Below are positions 34,387 to 42,784 of a stretch of DNA of 64,000 nucleotides, piece after piece. A program made the translations under genes and the position numbers. This DNA is from Halobacillus mangrovi (GTDB lineage Bacteria > Bacillota > Bacilli > Bacillales > Halobacillaceae), in contig NZ_CP020772.1 of NCBI RefSeq assembly GCF_002097535.1, positions 3,326,501 through 3,390,500 of the forward strand. The letters run 5' to 3'. The notes beneath the pieces are model-generated. The model saw only the letters and a program-made list of their open reading frames with translations. It was not told the DNA's origin and made no database searches. Each line of letters opens with the position of its first letter. The stretch's first letter is position 1.

Positions 34387-35785
34387 GTCTATCTTGAAAC
34401 ATTGGTCGTTGCGCTATTTAACGACCTTACTTATAGGACTTGTCATCATTGCGGTTATCTCCATTGTATGGATAAGAAAAACGACTATTGAAAACCGCCT
34501 TGATCTATCTCATCTCGTTGCACAGGAAATTTCCGATCGTATCGTAAACACAAATGGAAGGATTCTCGCGGGGCCATTATTTAAAGATATTTTAGAAGAA
34601 AGAAGTACACTGCTTAATTTAGCTCAACCACCTACTGCCGTAGTGCTTAGCGAAGATGGACGTGTCATAGCGAACAACCAGGGACCGGGGTTCCCCTCTC
34701 AACCAAACGAACAGCTTCCTTCTTCTATCTATAAAACTCGGGAATCGACACTTACATTAGAAGATGGAGAAAAAGCCTATATCATTAGTGAGCCTATCAA
34801 AAACAATTCAGAAACTATAGGCTATGTAGTGCTAGTACAAAGAGAGTCAACCCTTGCAAACATCAACCAGGAATACCGTTTGCTTGCTGTGCTTTTAGCC
34901 AGCTTAGGTTTACTCGGATGGCTTGTTATCTTCTATCTAACCAAGCACTTATCGAGACCGATCAAGGAAACCGTACAAGCTGCACGGCAGGTAAGCCAGG
35001 GAGATTATGATATCCAGATGTCCCACCCCCCTAAGGAAAAAGAACTCGCTGAACTCACAGAAACCTTTACAGAGATGGCGGATCGATTAAAGAAGCTGGA
35101 AAATATGCGTACAGAACTTCTGGCTGGAGTAACCCATGACTTAAAGACCCCCGTCACTTCTATCAGTGGGCTTATTCAAGCAGTCAAAGATGGGATTGTT
35201 GAAGAAGAAGAAGCCCAGGAATACTTAGAGCTTTCTATGAAAGAAATAGAAAGGCTGCAAGCAATGATTGGGGACTTGTTAAGCTTCAATACGTTTGTAT
35301 CTGGCTCCCTCCCCATTTCTAATAGAAAGCAGCAGCTGATGCCTATCCTAAAAGATCTTCAAAAACAATGGGCTACTACAGAAAAAACACCTGAATTGCA
35401 ACTAAAACTCCCAAAAACATCAGAGATCCTGGTAAACCTCGATGATCACCGGGTAAAGCAAATTTTAATGAACCTCCTTATAAATGCAAAACATTCAATG
35501 GCTTTCAAAGAAGGCATAATTCAGCTTATCGTATCTGACCCGTATAATGGTTATGTAGATTTCAAAATTAAGGACCAGGGTTCGGGAATTGCTGAGAAGG
35601 ATAAGGATCTAATCTTCGAACGTTTTTATCGCGGGGAGAGCAAGAAATTGCAAGTCAGTGGTCTAGGGTTGGGGCTTCCTCTCAGCCAAATGCTTGCCCA
35701 GGCGCTTGGCGGGGATTTATTCTTAGAAGAGACCTCCTCAGAAGGAACGACTTTCACATTGAAAATTCCATACGAAAAAGCCTGA
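34367..35785 (+). CDS. Sensor histidine kinase
   Basis: This kinase of about 472 residues has two membrane helices around an extracytoplasmic domain of roughly 125 residues, a HAMP domain after the second helix (LSRPIKETVQAARQVSQGDYDIQM), a HisKA domain with the phosphorylated His in GVTHDLKTPVTSISG (about residue 257), and an ATPase domain with NLLINAKHSM, KDQGSGIAEKD and GLGLGLPLSQML. No ATG is available; TTG codons at 34367 and 34394 are the best starts and both overlap or abut the response regulator gene, so translation is coupled. The sensed signal is unknown; the neighbouring secreted protein is a candidate partner. Confidence 0.85.
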   Translation: MKTKDRKSILKHWSLRYLTTLLIGLVIIAVISIVWIRKTTIENRLDLSHLVAQEISDRIVNTNGRILAGPLFKDILEERSTLLNLAQPPTAVVLSEDGRVIANNQGPGFPSQPNEQLPSSIYKTRESTLTLEDGEKAYIISEPIKNNSETIGYVVLVQRESTLANINQEYRLLAVLLASLGLLGWLVIFYLTKHLSRPIKETVQAARQVSQGDYDIQMSHPPKEKELAELTETFTEMADRLKKLENMRTELLAGVTHDLKTPVTSISGLIQAVKDGIVEEEEAQEYLELSMKEIERLQAMIGDLLSFNTFVSGSLPISNRKQQLMPILKDLQKQWATTEKTPELQLKLPKTSEILVNLDDHRVKQILMNLLINAKHSMAFKEGIIQLIVSDPYNGYVDFKIKDQGSGIAEKDKDLIFERFYRGESKKLQVSGLGLGLPLSQMLAQALGGDLFLEETSSEGTTFTLKIPYEKA

Positions 35786-35804
35786 CAAAACTTGACTGTC
35801 AGGC
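35780..35804. terminator. Terminator between kinase and ywbE
   Basis: GCCTGACA and TGTCAGGC form a perfect stem overlapping the kinase stop codon between convergent genes. Confidence 0.65.
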
Positions 35805-35810
35805 ACACTT

Positions 35811-36005
35811 CTACTTATTGATGTTTTTAACACGACCGACTTGTCCATCTTCTAAACGGACTTTTATTCCATGAGGATGAGTCGGCGAATTGGTCAGAAT
35901 GTCCTTCACCACTCCATTAGTGAGCTTTCCAGTACGCTGATCCTTTTTTAATACAATGTCTACGTTAAGACCCGGCTCTATATTCTTACGGTTTTGTCCT
36001 TCCAT
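35811..36005 (-). CDS. ywbE: YwbE-family small protein
   Basis: This 64-residue protein matches the YwbE (DUF2196) family: RKNIEPGLNVDIVLKKDQRTGKLTNGVVKDILTNSPTHPHGIKVRLEDGQVGRV. The family is a small SH3-like or KOW-like beta protein of unknown function, conserved from bacteria to plants. The ATG at 36005 has GGAGG eight bases upstream. It lies alone between the kinase terminator and a strong palindromic terminator. Confidence 0.85.
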   Translation of the reverse strand: MEGQNRKNIEPGLNVDIVLKKDQRTGKLTNGVVKDILTNSPTHPHGIKVRLEDGQVGRVKNINK

Positions 36006-36049
36006 CACTCTGCCTCCTTATGATCTGCTTTTCATCATACCATACAAGA

Positions 36050-36088
36050 ACATAGAAAAAGCACCCTCACGGGGTGCTTTTTCTATGT
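36050..36088. terminator. Terminator after the DUF2188 gene
   Basis: A 17-bp near-perfect palindrome centred on TCAC at 36067 contains A and T runs on both sides, so it can stop transcription in either direction. Confidence 0.9.
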
Positions 36089-36093
36089 TCAAA

Positions 36094-36408
36094 TTAATTT
36101 TGACTTCCTTTTGCATATTTACCTTGTCGACCGTATTCCTTATTTGTTGCTTCACTACGATTTTCTCCGCTTTTTCCTTGGCTGCTGTTATTGCTGCTGT
36201 CTCCATAGGAATGCTGATTCTGGATTGTACCGTCCTTCTTATGGATGACTGCGGATGTTCCTTTGTTTTCAGCGATTTCCTTCGCACGATCAATTGCATC
36301 CTGCTTGTTGTCATAAACTTTAGTCGGCTGTTCTGCACCTTCAGCTTTCACTGCCCAGCCATCTTCGTGGGCTACAACGTGTTCTGCTTTATTTCTAGAA
36401 TCTGCCAT
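36094..36408 (-). CDS. DUF2188 protein, short
   Basis: This 104-residue protein has one DUF2188 unit: HVVAHEDGWAVKAEGAEQPTKVYDNKQDAIDRAKEIAENKGTSAVIHKKDGTIQNQHSYG. It is followed by a Ser/Gly/Asn/Gln-rich disordered tail. The fold is a small beta-alpha unit; function unknown. It is a paralogue of the second half of the next gene upstream. A sigma-B-like promoter sits directly before it, fitting a general stress role. AGGAGGGG precedes the ATG. Confidence 0.82.
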   Translation of the reverse strand: MADSRNKAEHVVAHEDGWAVKAEGAEQPTKVYDNKQDAIDRAKEIAENKGTSAVIHKKDGTIQNQHSYGDSSNNSSQGKSGENRSEATNKEYGRQGKYAKGSQN

Positions 36409-36444
36409 GTTTCTTCCCCTCCTAAGTTGATTTATATTTGCTAT

Positions 36445-36470
36445 ATATCCATCTTACAAAATTTGTAAAC
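36445..36470 (-). promoter_or_regulatory. Sigma-B-like promoter for the short DUF2188 gene
   Basis: On the minus strand GTTTAC, 14 bases, GGATAT resembles sigma-B consensus. It begins just past the stop of the upstream DUF2188 gene, 37 bp before the ATG. Confidence 0.5.
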
Positions 36471-36471
36471 A

Positions 36472-36942
36472 TTATTTTTCGTTGTTCTTATAGGAAATTT
36501 TATCTTGGATAGTTCCATCCCTTTTATGAATGACGACTTGTGTCCCTTTATTTTGAGCAATTTCTTCCGCTCTTTCGACAGCATCTTCCTTTTTATCATA
36601 AACATTAGAAGGCTGCTTCGCATCTTCCGCTTGAACGGCCCATCCTTCTTCATGTGAAACCACATGTTCTCCTTTGTCGAGAAGCTCTGGACGGCTTTCA
36701 TACTGCTGATCTTCAGCATCCCGCTCTTTAAGATCAGAATCACTCATTTGTTTAACTCGATTTATTTCTTTTTGGTCTGCATTCTCATACCATTCTTTAG
36801 CTTGTTCCGTTGCGATCGGGATCGCTCGCCCTTCATCATATCCTTCATCAATCATAGCGTTAGCGATGTCTATTGCTTTCTTTCTAACCGCGGTGTCCAG
36901 GTTTTTAAATGAACTTGGATAATCGTTACTGTCCCAAGGCAT
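36472..36942 (-). CDS. ydaT: DUF2188 protein with YdaT-like N terminus
   Basis: This 156-residue protein has an N-terminal helical unit (MPWDSNDYPSSFKNLDTAVRKKAIDIANAMIDEGYDEGRAIPIATEQAKEWY), a charged linker, and a C-terminal DUF2188 unit (HVVSHEEGWAVQAEDAKQPSNVYDKKEDAVERAEEIAQNKGTQVVIHKRDGTIQ). The layout is that of B. subtilis YdaT, a sigma-B-dependent general stress protein of unknown activity. A good sigma-B promoter lies 40-65 bp upstream. The second ATG (36942) has the better spacing to AAGGAGG. Confidence 0.8.
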   Translation of the reverse strand: MPWDSNDYPSSFKNLDTAVRKKAIDIANAMIDEGYDEGRAIPIATEQAKEWYENADQKEINRVKQMSDSDLKERDAEDQQYESRPELLDKGEHVVSHEEGWAVQAEDAKQPSNVYDKKEDAVERAEEIAQNKGTQVVIHKRDGTIQDKISYKNNEK

Positions 36943-36982
36943 CATCAGTTCCTCCTTAACTTAACCATCTCTGTATGTGTAT

Positions 36983-37007
36983 TAACCCCATTTTTCTGAA
37001 TCTAAAC
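36983..37007 (-). promoter_or_regulatory. Sigma-B promoter of ydaT-like gene
   Basis: On the minus strand GTTTAG, 13 bases, GGGTTA matches the sigma-B consensus well in both boxes. Confidence 0.65.
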
Positions 37008-37187
37008 AAGGAAAACTCTTTCACAAAAATTTTCCCTCATTATAAATACCTCTATTCCTGATAAAGGATATAAGGACTACAACACCTATTTGAAAGGATT
37101 TAGAAAATAGGATAGCATTAAAAGAAGTTATTTATAGAAAATTTTCAACAACTATTATCATTCTTTTTAAGAAGGAGGATCCTTTAA

Positions 37188-37904
37188 GTGAAAGCGCATT
37201 ATCACCCTTTAGGTGATCAAGCAGTGGTCATTGAGCTAGGAACCACTATTGATCTTTCCGTCCACCAGTGTGTTAAACAGGTTTGCGAAAAGCTTGAATC
37301 CATTGATGCTGACTGGATAGTTGAATACATACCCGCGTTTACGACTGTAACAGTCGTTTATGACCCTGTTACGATTCAAAAACAAATCACTCAATCCGAC
37401 CTCCTCCCCTATGAGTGGGCATGCCAGCAGCTGAAAAAGAGAATTTCAAGACTTAAGGTTAAAAAATCGAAAAAACCACGGGTTGTAGAGATTCCAGTGT
37501 GCTATGGCGGAGAGTTTGGCCCGGACTTAGCTTATGTCGCACAAAAAAATGGACTAAGTGAACAAGAAGTGATCGACATTCATACAAACGGAGATTATTT
37601 GGTCTATATGATCGGGTTCGCACCAGGCTTTCCATATATCGGCGGCATGGATGAAAGGATTGCAGCTTCACGAAGAGACAATCCGAGACTTCAAATCCCT
37701 GCTGGTTCTGTAGGTATTGCTGGAAAGCAGACCGGAGTCTATCCAATAGAAACTCCTGGAGGATGGCAGCTCATTGGCCGGACTCCAAAACAGCTTTTCC
37801 AACCTGAAAATGAAACTCCTTCCCTCCTACAGGCCGGCGATAAGATTAAGTTCACCTCAATTACTAAGGAAGAATATCAATCAATCAAGGAGGTGGAATC
37901 ATGA
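37188..37904 (+). CDS. pxpB: 5-oxoprolinase subunit B (KipI-like)
   Basis: This 238-residue protein is the PxpB/KipI subunit, with the conserved C-terminal cyclophilin-like segment GFAPGFPYIGGMDERIAASRRDNPRLQIPAGSVGIAGKQTGVYPIETPGGWQLIGRTP. With PxpC and PxpA it hydrolyses 5-oxoproline (pyroglutamate) to glutamate using ATP. In B. subtilis the same protein also inhibits KinA, but that is not implied here. Start GTG 37188 has AAGGAGG upstream. It is first in a five-gene operon, overlapping pxpC by four bases. Confidence 0.9.
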   Translation: MKAHYHPLGDQAVVIELGTTIDLSVHQCVKQVCEKLESIDADWIVEYIPAFTTVTVVYDPVTIQKQITQSDLLPYEWACQQLKKRISRLKVKKSKKPRVVEIPVCYGGEFGPDLAYVAQKNGLSEQEVIDIHTNGDYLVYMIGFAPGFPYIGGMDERIAASRRDNPRLQIPAGSVGIAGKQTGVYPIETPGGWQLIGRTPKQLFQPENETPSLLQAGDKIKFTSITKEEYQSIKEVES

Positions 37905-38902
37905 TCCGTGTCGTTAAAGGTGGTCTACTAACAACCATTCAAGATCTCGGACGTTTTGGGCATCAAAAACACGGGGTTATTGCAAGTGGGGTTATGGACA
38001 GTGAATCCCACAGAATAGCCAACCTCCTTGTAGGCAATAGTCCGGACTTAGCCACCATAGAGATTACGTTAATGGGGCCTGTTCTTGAATTTCAGGAGGA
38101 TGCACTTATTTCCATCTGCGGTGGCAGTCTTTCTCCTATGATTGATGGAGATAGCGCGCCAATGTGGAGACCGATTTTTGTTAAGAAAGGGAGCGAACTA
38201 AGATTTGGAAACCCCAAGCAGGGATTCAGGGCTTATTTAGCCGTGTGTGGAGGATTTGATGTGCCAGTCGTTATGGACAGCCGCTCCACTTATCTTCGAG
38301 CAGGTATCGGTGGTTTTAAAGGGAGAGCCTTAGACAAAGGAGACGAACTAAGACTAAACTCACCTACAGACACTGCCTTTAGTATATTTGAAAATTTAAA
38401 ACAAAAACCAGGAAAACATTCTTACGCAACACCTAATTGGTTTGTGGCTCATGAATTCACTCCAGTTATCCAATCGGGAGAAACCATACGTATTACAGAA
38501 GGCAGAGAATACGATCAATTTTCAACAGAAAGTCAAAACGCCTTGATACAGGAAAGTTTTAAAATAGACTCAAAATCCGACCGTATGGGCTATCGATTGA
38601 ACGGTCCTCGCCTTGAAAGAAAAGATGATAAGGATATGATTTCGGAGGCTGTTGCCTTTGGAACCATTCAAGTTCCTTCTGAAGGAAATCCGATCATTTT
38701 ATTGGCTGATCGGCAAACCACTGGTGGATATCCTAAAATTGCCCAAGTCGCAAGGATCGATCTGCCTAAAGTTGCTCAGATGAAACCTGGTGAACAAATC
38801 CGCTTTGAGTGGATTAGCCTGGATAAGGCTCAGAAACTTTACCTTGAACGGGAAAAGGCTCTAGATCAGTTAAGAAGAGGCGTTGCATTTAAAATGAGAT
38901 AG
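37901..38902 (+). CDS. pxpC: 5-oxoprolinase subunit C (KipA-like)
   Basis: This 333-residue protein is the PxpC/KipA biotin-dependent-carboxylase-like subunit. It begins [32 protein letters not shown], with the family motifs [35 protein letters not shown] and [11 protein letters not shown]. It forms a complex with PxpB and PxpA that activates and opens 5-oxoproline. It is in the operon between pxpB (4-base overlap) and pxpA (11-bp gap). Confidence 0.9.
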   Translation: MIRVVKGGLLTTIQDLGRFGHQKHGVIASGVMDSESHRIANLLVGNSPDLATIEITLMGPVLEFQEDALISICGGSLSPMIDGDSAPMWRPIFVKKGSELRFGNPKQGFRAYLAVCGGFDVPVVMDSRSTYLRAGIGGFKGRALDKGDELRLNSPTDTAFSIFENLKQKPGKHSYATPNWFVAHEFTPVIQSGETIRITEGREYDQFSTESQNALIQESFKIDSKSDRMGYRLNGPRLERKDDKDMISEAVAFGTIQVPSEGNPIILLADRQTTGGYPKIAQVARIDLPKVAQMKPGEQIRFEWISLDKAQKLYLEREKALDQLRRGVAFKMR

Positions 38903-38913
38903 GAGGCTATTAT

Positions 38914-39687
38914 ATGAATATCGTTGATTTAAATTGTGACATGGGAGAAAGTTTTGGCTCTTATAAAATTGGACGTGATGAGGAGATTCTAAAATATGTT
39001 ACTTCCGCCAATATTGCTTGCGGTTTCCACGCAGGTGATCCTTCAACGATGAGACGGACAGTAAACATGGCAATAGAAAATAATGTCGGTATCGGTGCCC
39101 ATCCCGGTCTACAGGACCTTGTCGGCTTCGGGCGCAGAGCGATGGATATTTCTTCTGAGGAAGCTTACGACCTTGTCCTATACCAAATCGGTGCCTTGCA
39201 AGGTTTCGTAAAAGCGGAAGGCGGCTCCCTTCAACATGTGAAGCCTCACGGTGCTCTATTTAACATGGCTGCTAAGCAAAAAGAACTCGCGGATGCCATT
39301 GCTAAAGCTGTAAAAGACATAGATCCGGAACTCGTGTTATTCGGTCTCGCTAACAGCGAACTTGTCAAAGCCGGTAAAGAAGCTGGACTGAGAACAGCTA
39401 GTGAAGTATTTTCTGATCGTACTTATCAAAAAGATGGATCTCTTACTTCTCGTCGTGAGTCGAATGCCTTGATCACTGATCATGTGCAAGCAGTCAGCCA
39501 AGTCATCCGTATGATCAAGGAGCAAAAAGTTATTACGTTACAGGATGTGGATATCGACATCGAAGCTCAAACCATTTGCATTCACGGAGATGGAGAAAAT
39601 GCTGTCGACTTTGCCTCCTACATTACCAGAGCATTAAATGATGCAGATATTCAACTAGATAAAATAGGAAATTTCCTAACAAGATAA
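38914..39687 (+). CDS. pxpA: 5-oxoprolinase subunit A (YcsF/LamB family)
   Basis: This 257-residue protein has the LamB/YcsF fold with [39 protein letters not shown] at the start, [13 protein letters not shown] and VKPHGALFN. It is the catalytic PxpA subunit of 5-oxoprolinase. Conserved Asp, Glu and His residues at the N terminus are presumed active-site residues. GGAGGCTA precedes the ATG. The gene order pxpB-pxpC-pxpA-nramp-hydrolyase resembles B. subtilis ycs-kip with the order rearranged and without kipR. Confidence 0.9.
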   Translation: MNIVDLNCDMGESFGSYKIGRDEEILKYVTSANIACGFHAGDPSTMRRTVNMAIENNVGIGAHPGLQDLVGFGRRAMDISSEEAYDLVLYQIGALQGFVKAEGGSLQHVKPHGALFNMAAKQKELADAIAKAVKDIDPELVLFGLANSELVKAGKEAGLRTASEVFSDRTYQKDGSLTSRRESNALITDHVQAVSQVIRMIKEQKVITLQDVDIDIEAQTICIHGDGENAVDFASYITRALNDADIQLDKIGNFLTR

Positions 39688-39705
39688 AAGAATAGGAGTT
39701 ACATC

Positions 39706-40896
39706 ATGAAACAACAATCTACCAGGAGTTTACTTCTAGGAGCTGCTTTTCTTATGGCCACATCTGCCATAGGTCCAGGGTTCCTCACTCAAACTACACA
39801 CTTTACAGAACAACTTGCCGCAAGCTTCGGTTTTGTCATTTTAATTTCCATCATCATAGATATCGGAGCACAGCTCAATATATGGAGAATTATTGCCATC
39901 TCCGAGAAACCGGCTCAGGATATCGCAAACAGTCTGCTTCCTGGCCTTGGGGTCCTCCTCTCTCTTCTTATTGTCGCTGGAGGTCTTGCCTTCAACATTG
40001 GGAACATCGCAGGTGCCGGTTTAGGGACAAACGTACTTTTTGGAATTTCTCCTGAAATGGGAGCCTTGTTCAGTGGTATCGTTGCGGTCGCCGTTTTCCT
40101 TGTAAGAGAAGCAGGAAAAGTGATGGACCGCTTCGCACAAACAGCGGGATTTATTATGATCGCCTTAACGATTTTTGTGATGTTTTCTGCTCAGCCTCCT
40201 GTTGGAGAAGCTGTAGCGAAAACTGTTGCCCCTGATACAATTGATTTTCTTGCCATTATTACACTTGTTGGAGGAACCGTGGGTGGATACATTACCTTTG
40301 CTGGTGGTCACCGTTTATTGGATGCAGGAGTAAAAGGAAAAGAATCTCTTGGGCAAGTAACCAAAAGCTCGGTCTCAGCGATTGGTATTGCATCGATTAT
40401 GCGAATTTTTCTTTTCCTTGCCGCTTTAGGAGTCGTTTCATCCGGAGTATCGCTTGATCCGTCCAACCCGCCTGCATCTGTCTTCCAAGCGGCTGCAGGA
40501 AACATCGGATACAAAATATTTGGAATTATTATGTGGGCGGCCGCGGTCACATCCGTGGTTGGTGCTGCCTACACCTCAGTCTCGTTTATTCGTACGTTTA
40601 GTAAAACGATCGACCGATATCATAAATGGTTTATTGTTGGATTCATCGTCATTTCTACAGCCGTGTTCGTGACCATTGGACGTCCTGTAAAAGTGCTTAT
40701 CCTTGTAGGTTCATTGAATGGACTTATCCTGCCAATCGCACTTGGCGTTATGCTTATTGCCGCTTATAAAACGAAAATTGTCGGCGATTATAAGCACCCG
40801 CTATGGTTGACCATTTTCGGGGCCATTATCGTTGTCGCCATGGCCTATATGGGAGGCGTTTCCTTAATTGAAGGAATTCCTCAATTATTTAAATAG
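39706..40896 (+). CDS. ycsG: NRAMP-family transporter (YcsG-like)
   Basis: This 396-residue membrane protein has about 11 helices and belongs to the NRAMP-related group found beside pxp genes. Visible conserved stretches are ATSAIGPGFLTQTTHFTEQLAASFGFVILISIIIDIGAQLN, and GGTVGGYITFAGGHRLLDAG. The canonical DPGN metal-binding motif of helix 1 is replaced by GPGF, so metal transport is doubtful; a 5-oxoproline or other organic cargo is plausible in this operon. It follows pxpA by 18 bp. Confidence 0.85.
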   Translation: MKQQSTRSLLLGAAFLMATSAIGPGFLTQTTHFTEQLAASFGFVILISIIIDIGAQLNIWRIIAISEKPAQDIANSLLPGLGVLLSLLIVAGGLAFNIGNIAGAGLGTNVLFGISPEMGALFSGIVAVAVFLVREAGKVMDRFAQTAGFIMIALTIFVMFSAQPPVGEAVAKTVAPDTIDFLAIITLVGGTVGGYITFAGGHRLLDAGVKGKESLGQVTKSSVSAIGIASIMRIFLFLAALGVVSSGVSLDPSNPPASVFQAAAGNIGYKIFGIIMWAAAVTSVVGAAYTSVSFIRTFSKTIDRYHKWFIVGFIVISTAVFVTIGRPVKVLILVGSLNGLILPIALGVMLIAAYKTKIVGDYKHPLWLTIFGAIIVVAMAYMGGVSLIEGIPQLFK

Positions 40897-40908
40897 GAGT
40901 GAAACCCA

Positions 40909-41697
40909 ATGAAGCTGTCCAATTTAAGTCCTGAAAAAGCAAGAGAGATGATCCGTAAAGGAGAATGGGACCGTCCTACTGCAGGTCTTTCCAATGGATA
41001 TATTCAGGCCAATCTTGTTGTCCTGCCTAAAGAAATGGCTTATGATTTCCTAGTTTTTTGCCAGCGCAATCCAAAGCCTTGTCCGGTACTCGATGTGACA
41101 GACGTAAATGCTTATCATCCACCTTCGGTTGCGCCACAAGCTGATTTAAGGACAGACTTGCCTAAATATTTGGTCTACCGAAATGGAAAAAAAACAGAAG
41201 AACGAACAGATCTTACTGACGTATGGACGGAAGATATGGTCGGTTTTTTGCTTGGCTGCAGCTTCACGTTCGAACAAGCACTACTTGAAAATGACATTCC
41301 AATTCGCCATATTGAAGAAGGTTTAAATGTCCCTATGTTTAAAACGAACCTCTCTTGTCAGCCTGCCGGAAAGTTTCACGGCCCAATGGTTGTAAGTATG
41401 AGACCGATGAAATCAAATGACGTGATCAGATCCATCCAAGTAACGAGCCGCTTCCCTTCTGTTCACGGGGCACCTGTCCATATCGGCGATCCTGAGACGA
41501 TTGGTATCAATGACCTTCAATCTCCTGATTTTGGCGACGCAGTTCCTATAAAAGAGGATGAAGTCCCAGTATTTTGGGCCTGCGGGGTTACTCCCCAGGC
41601 GATTGCCATGCATATGAAACCAAAACTTATGTTAACTCATGCTCCTGGTCACATGTTTATTACCGATCAAAAAAATGAAGCATTTGGAGTTCTATAA
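40909..41697 (+). CDS. ycsI: YcsI-type putative hydro-lyase (DUF1445)
   Basis: This 262-residue protein belongs to the DUF1445/D-glutamate cyclase-like family, with GLSNGYIQANLVVLPKEMAYDFLVFCQRNPKPCPVLDVT, FLLGCSFTFEQALLENDIPIRHIEEG, VPMFKTNLSCQPAGKFHGPMVVSMRP and the terminal FWACGVTPQ..THAPGHMFITD. The mammalian relative converts D-glutamate to 5-oxo-D-proline, which ties it to the pxp genes upstream: the operon could handle both 5-oxoproline enantiomers. A strong terminator follows. Confidence 0.88.
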   Translation: MKLSNLSPEKAREMIRKGEWDRPTAGLSNGYIQANLVVLPKEMAYDFLVFCQRNPKPCPVLDVTDVNAYHPPSVAPQADLRTDLPKYLVYRNGKKTEERTDLTDVWTEDMVGFLLGCSFTFEQALLENDIPIRHIEEGLNVPMFKTNLSCQPAGKFHGPMVVSMRPMKSNDVIRSIQVTSRFPSVHGAPVHIGDPETIGINDLQSPDFGDAVPIKEDEVPVFWACGVTPQAIAMHMKPKLMLTHAPGHMFITDQKNEAFGVL

Positions 41698-41702
41698 GAA
41701 CT

Positions 41703-41730
41703 AAAAGCGTCTCCCTGGGAGGCGCTTTTT
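41703..41730 (+). terminator. Terminator of the pxp operon
   Basis: AAGCGTCTCCC and GGGAGGCGCTT pair around a one-base centre (a small loop opens in practice), followed by TTTT. Confidence 0.85.
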
Positions 41731-41798
41731 ATATTACTTCCAATACAACGAAATTCAGCGTAAACTAAACGCATAGAAGGACAAAAGGAGGAGTGTAG

Positions 41799-42458
41799 TT
41801 GAGTAAAGAAACGTGGAAACATGTTGATCAATATTTCAGCGATCACCTCATTCAATCAGACCTAGTAATGGAAAATTTATTAGCATCCAATGCTGCCGCC
41901 GGGCTTCCTGCCATCGATGTATCAGAAAGCCAAGGAAAGTTGTTAAATCTCCTTATCCGTTTAAGATCCGCTAAACGAATACTCGAGTTTGGAACCTTAG
42001 GCGGGTACAGCACTTTATGGATGGCCAGAGCCTTGCCAGAAGGCGGTAAAATTACGACTTTAGAATATAGTGAGAAACATGCTCAAGTTGCTAAGGAAAA
42101 TATGAAAGAAGCGGGGGTTAAAAATAAAGTAGAAATTCTTACAGGGCCAGCAATTGAAACTCTCCCCATCCTAGCTTCCAATGAGAATACCTATGATTTC
42201 TTCTTTATCGATGCAGATAAAAAGAATAATCCCGCCTATGTAAAGTGGGCCATTGAATTAGCTGAGCCGGGGGCCTGCTTAATTGTAGACAATGTTGTAC
42301 GCGAAGGAGCTATATTAAATGAACAGGTAGACGAAGAGGTAAAAGGGGTTAGAGAGATGTTTGAAATGCTGTCTAATGAGCCTCGGATTGATTCGACAGC
42401 AATTCAAACGGTGGGCTCCAAAGGTTATGACGGTCTTTTGATTGCTGTTATCAACTAA
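41799..42458 (+). CDS. SAM-dependent O-methyltransferase
   Basis: This 219-residue enzyme is in the class I CCoAOMT/YrrM group. The SAM motif I is ILEFGTLGGYSTLWMARALP (about residues 62-80), followed by ITTLEYSEKHAQVAKENM, and the metal-site motif DFFFIDADKKNNPAYVKWA, with LIVDNVVREG for the second metal residue. It methylates a catechol-like or other hydroxyl with a divalent cation. TTG 41799 follows AAAGGAGG. The substrate is unknown; it is monocistronic with a terminator at 42466. Confidence 0.87.
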   Translation: MSKETWKHVDQYFSDHLIQSDLVMENLLASNAAAGLPAIDVSESQGKLLNLLIRLRSAKRILEFGTLGGYSTLWMARALPEGGKITTLEYSEKHAQVAKENMKEAGVKNKVEILTGPAIETLPILASNENTYDFFFIDADKKNNPAYVKWAIELAEPGACLIVDNVVREGAILNEQVDEEVKGVREMFEMLSNEPRIDSTAIQTVGSKGYDGLLIAVIN

Positions 42459-42720
42459 AAAATTTAAAAGAGAGCCAGAAAAGTTTCTGGCTCTCTTTTT
42501 GATCAGCAACATATTCCTCTTTCAGGGTGGCGTAATAAAATTCATCCCACCACCCATCTTCAATCGGTGTGCATTTTTTAAAAAAACCCAACCTTCTCCA
42601 TAACTCGGTGCGAAGAAATAGTCTCAGGCTGCCTTCTCGATCTGAGGTGTAGGAATGGGTTGCTTTCCAATCGGTTGGTTTGAACTTTCTAATCCATAAC
42701 CTTTCTGTAGTTAAATTCAT
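42451..42720 (-). pseudogene. GNAT acetyltransferase remnant with internal deletion
   Basis: The frame begins like a GNAT enzyme (MNLTTERLWIRKFKPTDWKATHSYTSDRE) and then jumps to its end (GSLRLFLRTELWRRLGFFKKCTPIEDGWWDEFYYATLKEEY). About 80 central residues, including the acetyl-CoA-binding QxxGxA/G motif, are missing. Past EEY it reads through the terminator of the convergent methyltransferase gene (QKESQKLFWLSF), so the normal stop is gone too. It is very unlikely to be functional. Confidence 0.65.
42466..42500 (+). terminator. Terminator after the methyltransferase
   Basis: AAAAGAGAGCCAGAAA and its exact complement form a 16-bp stem with a tiny loop, ending in TTTTT. Confidence 0.9.
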
Positions 42721-42784
42721 TCTTCTTCCTCTACTATAAGTTAGAAGGATGAAATCAGGGAATCTCATCCTTCTGTAACTCCTA

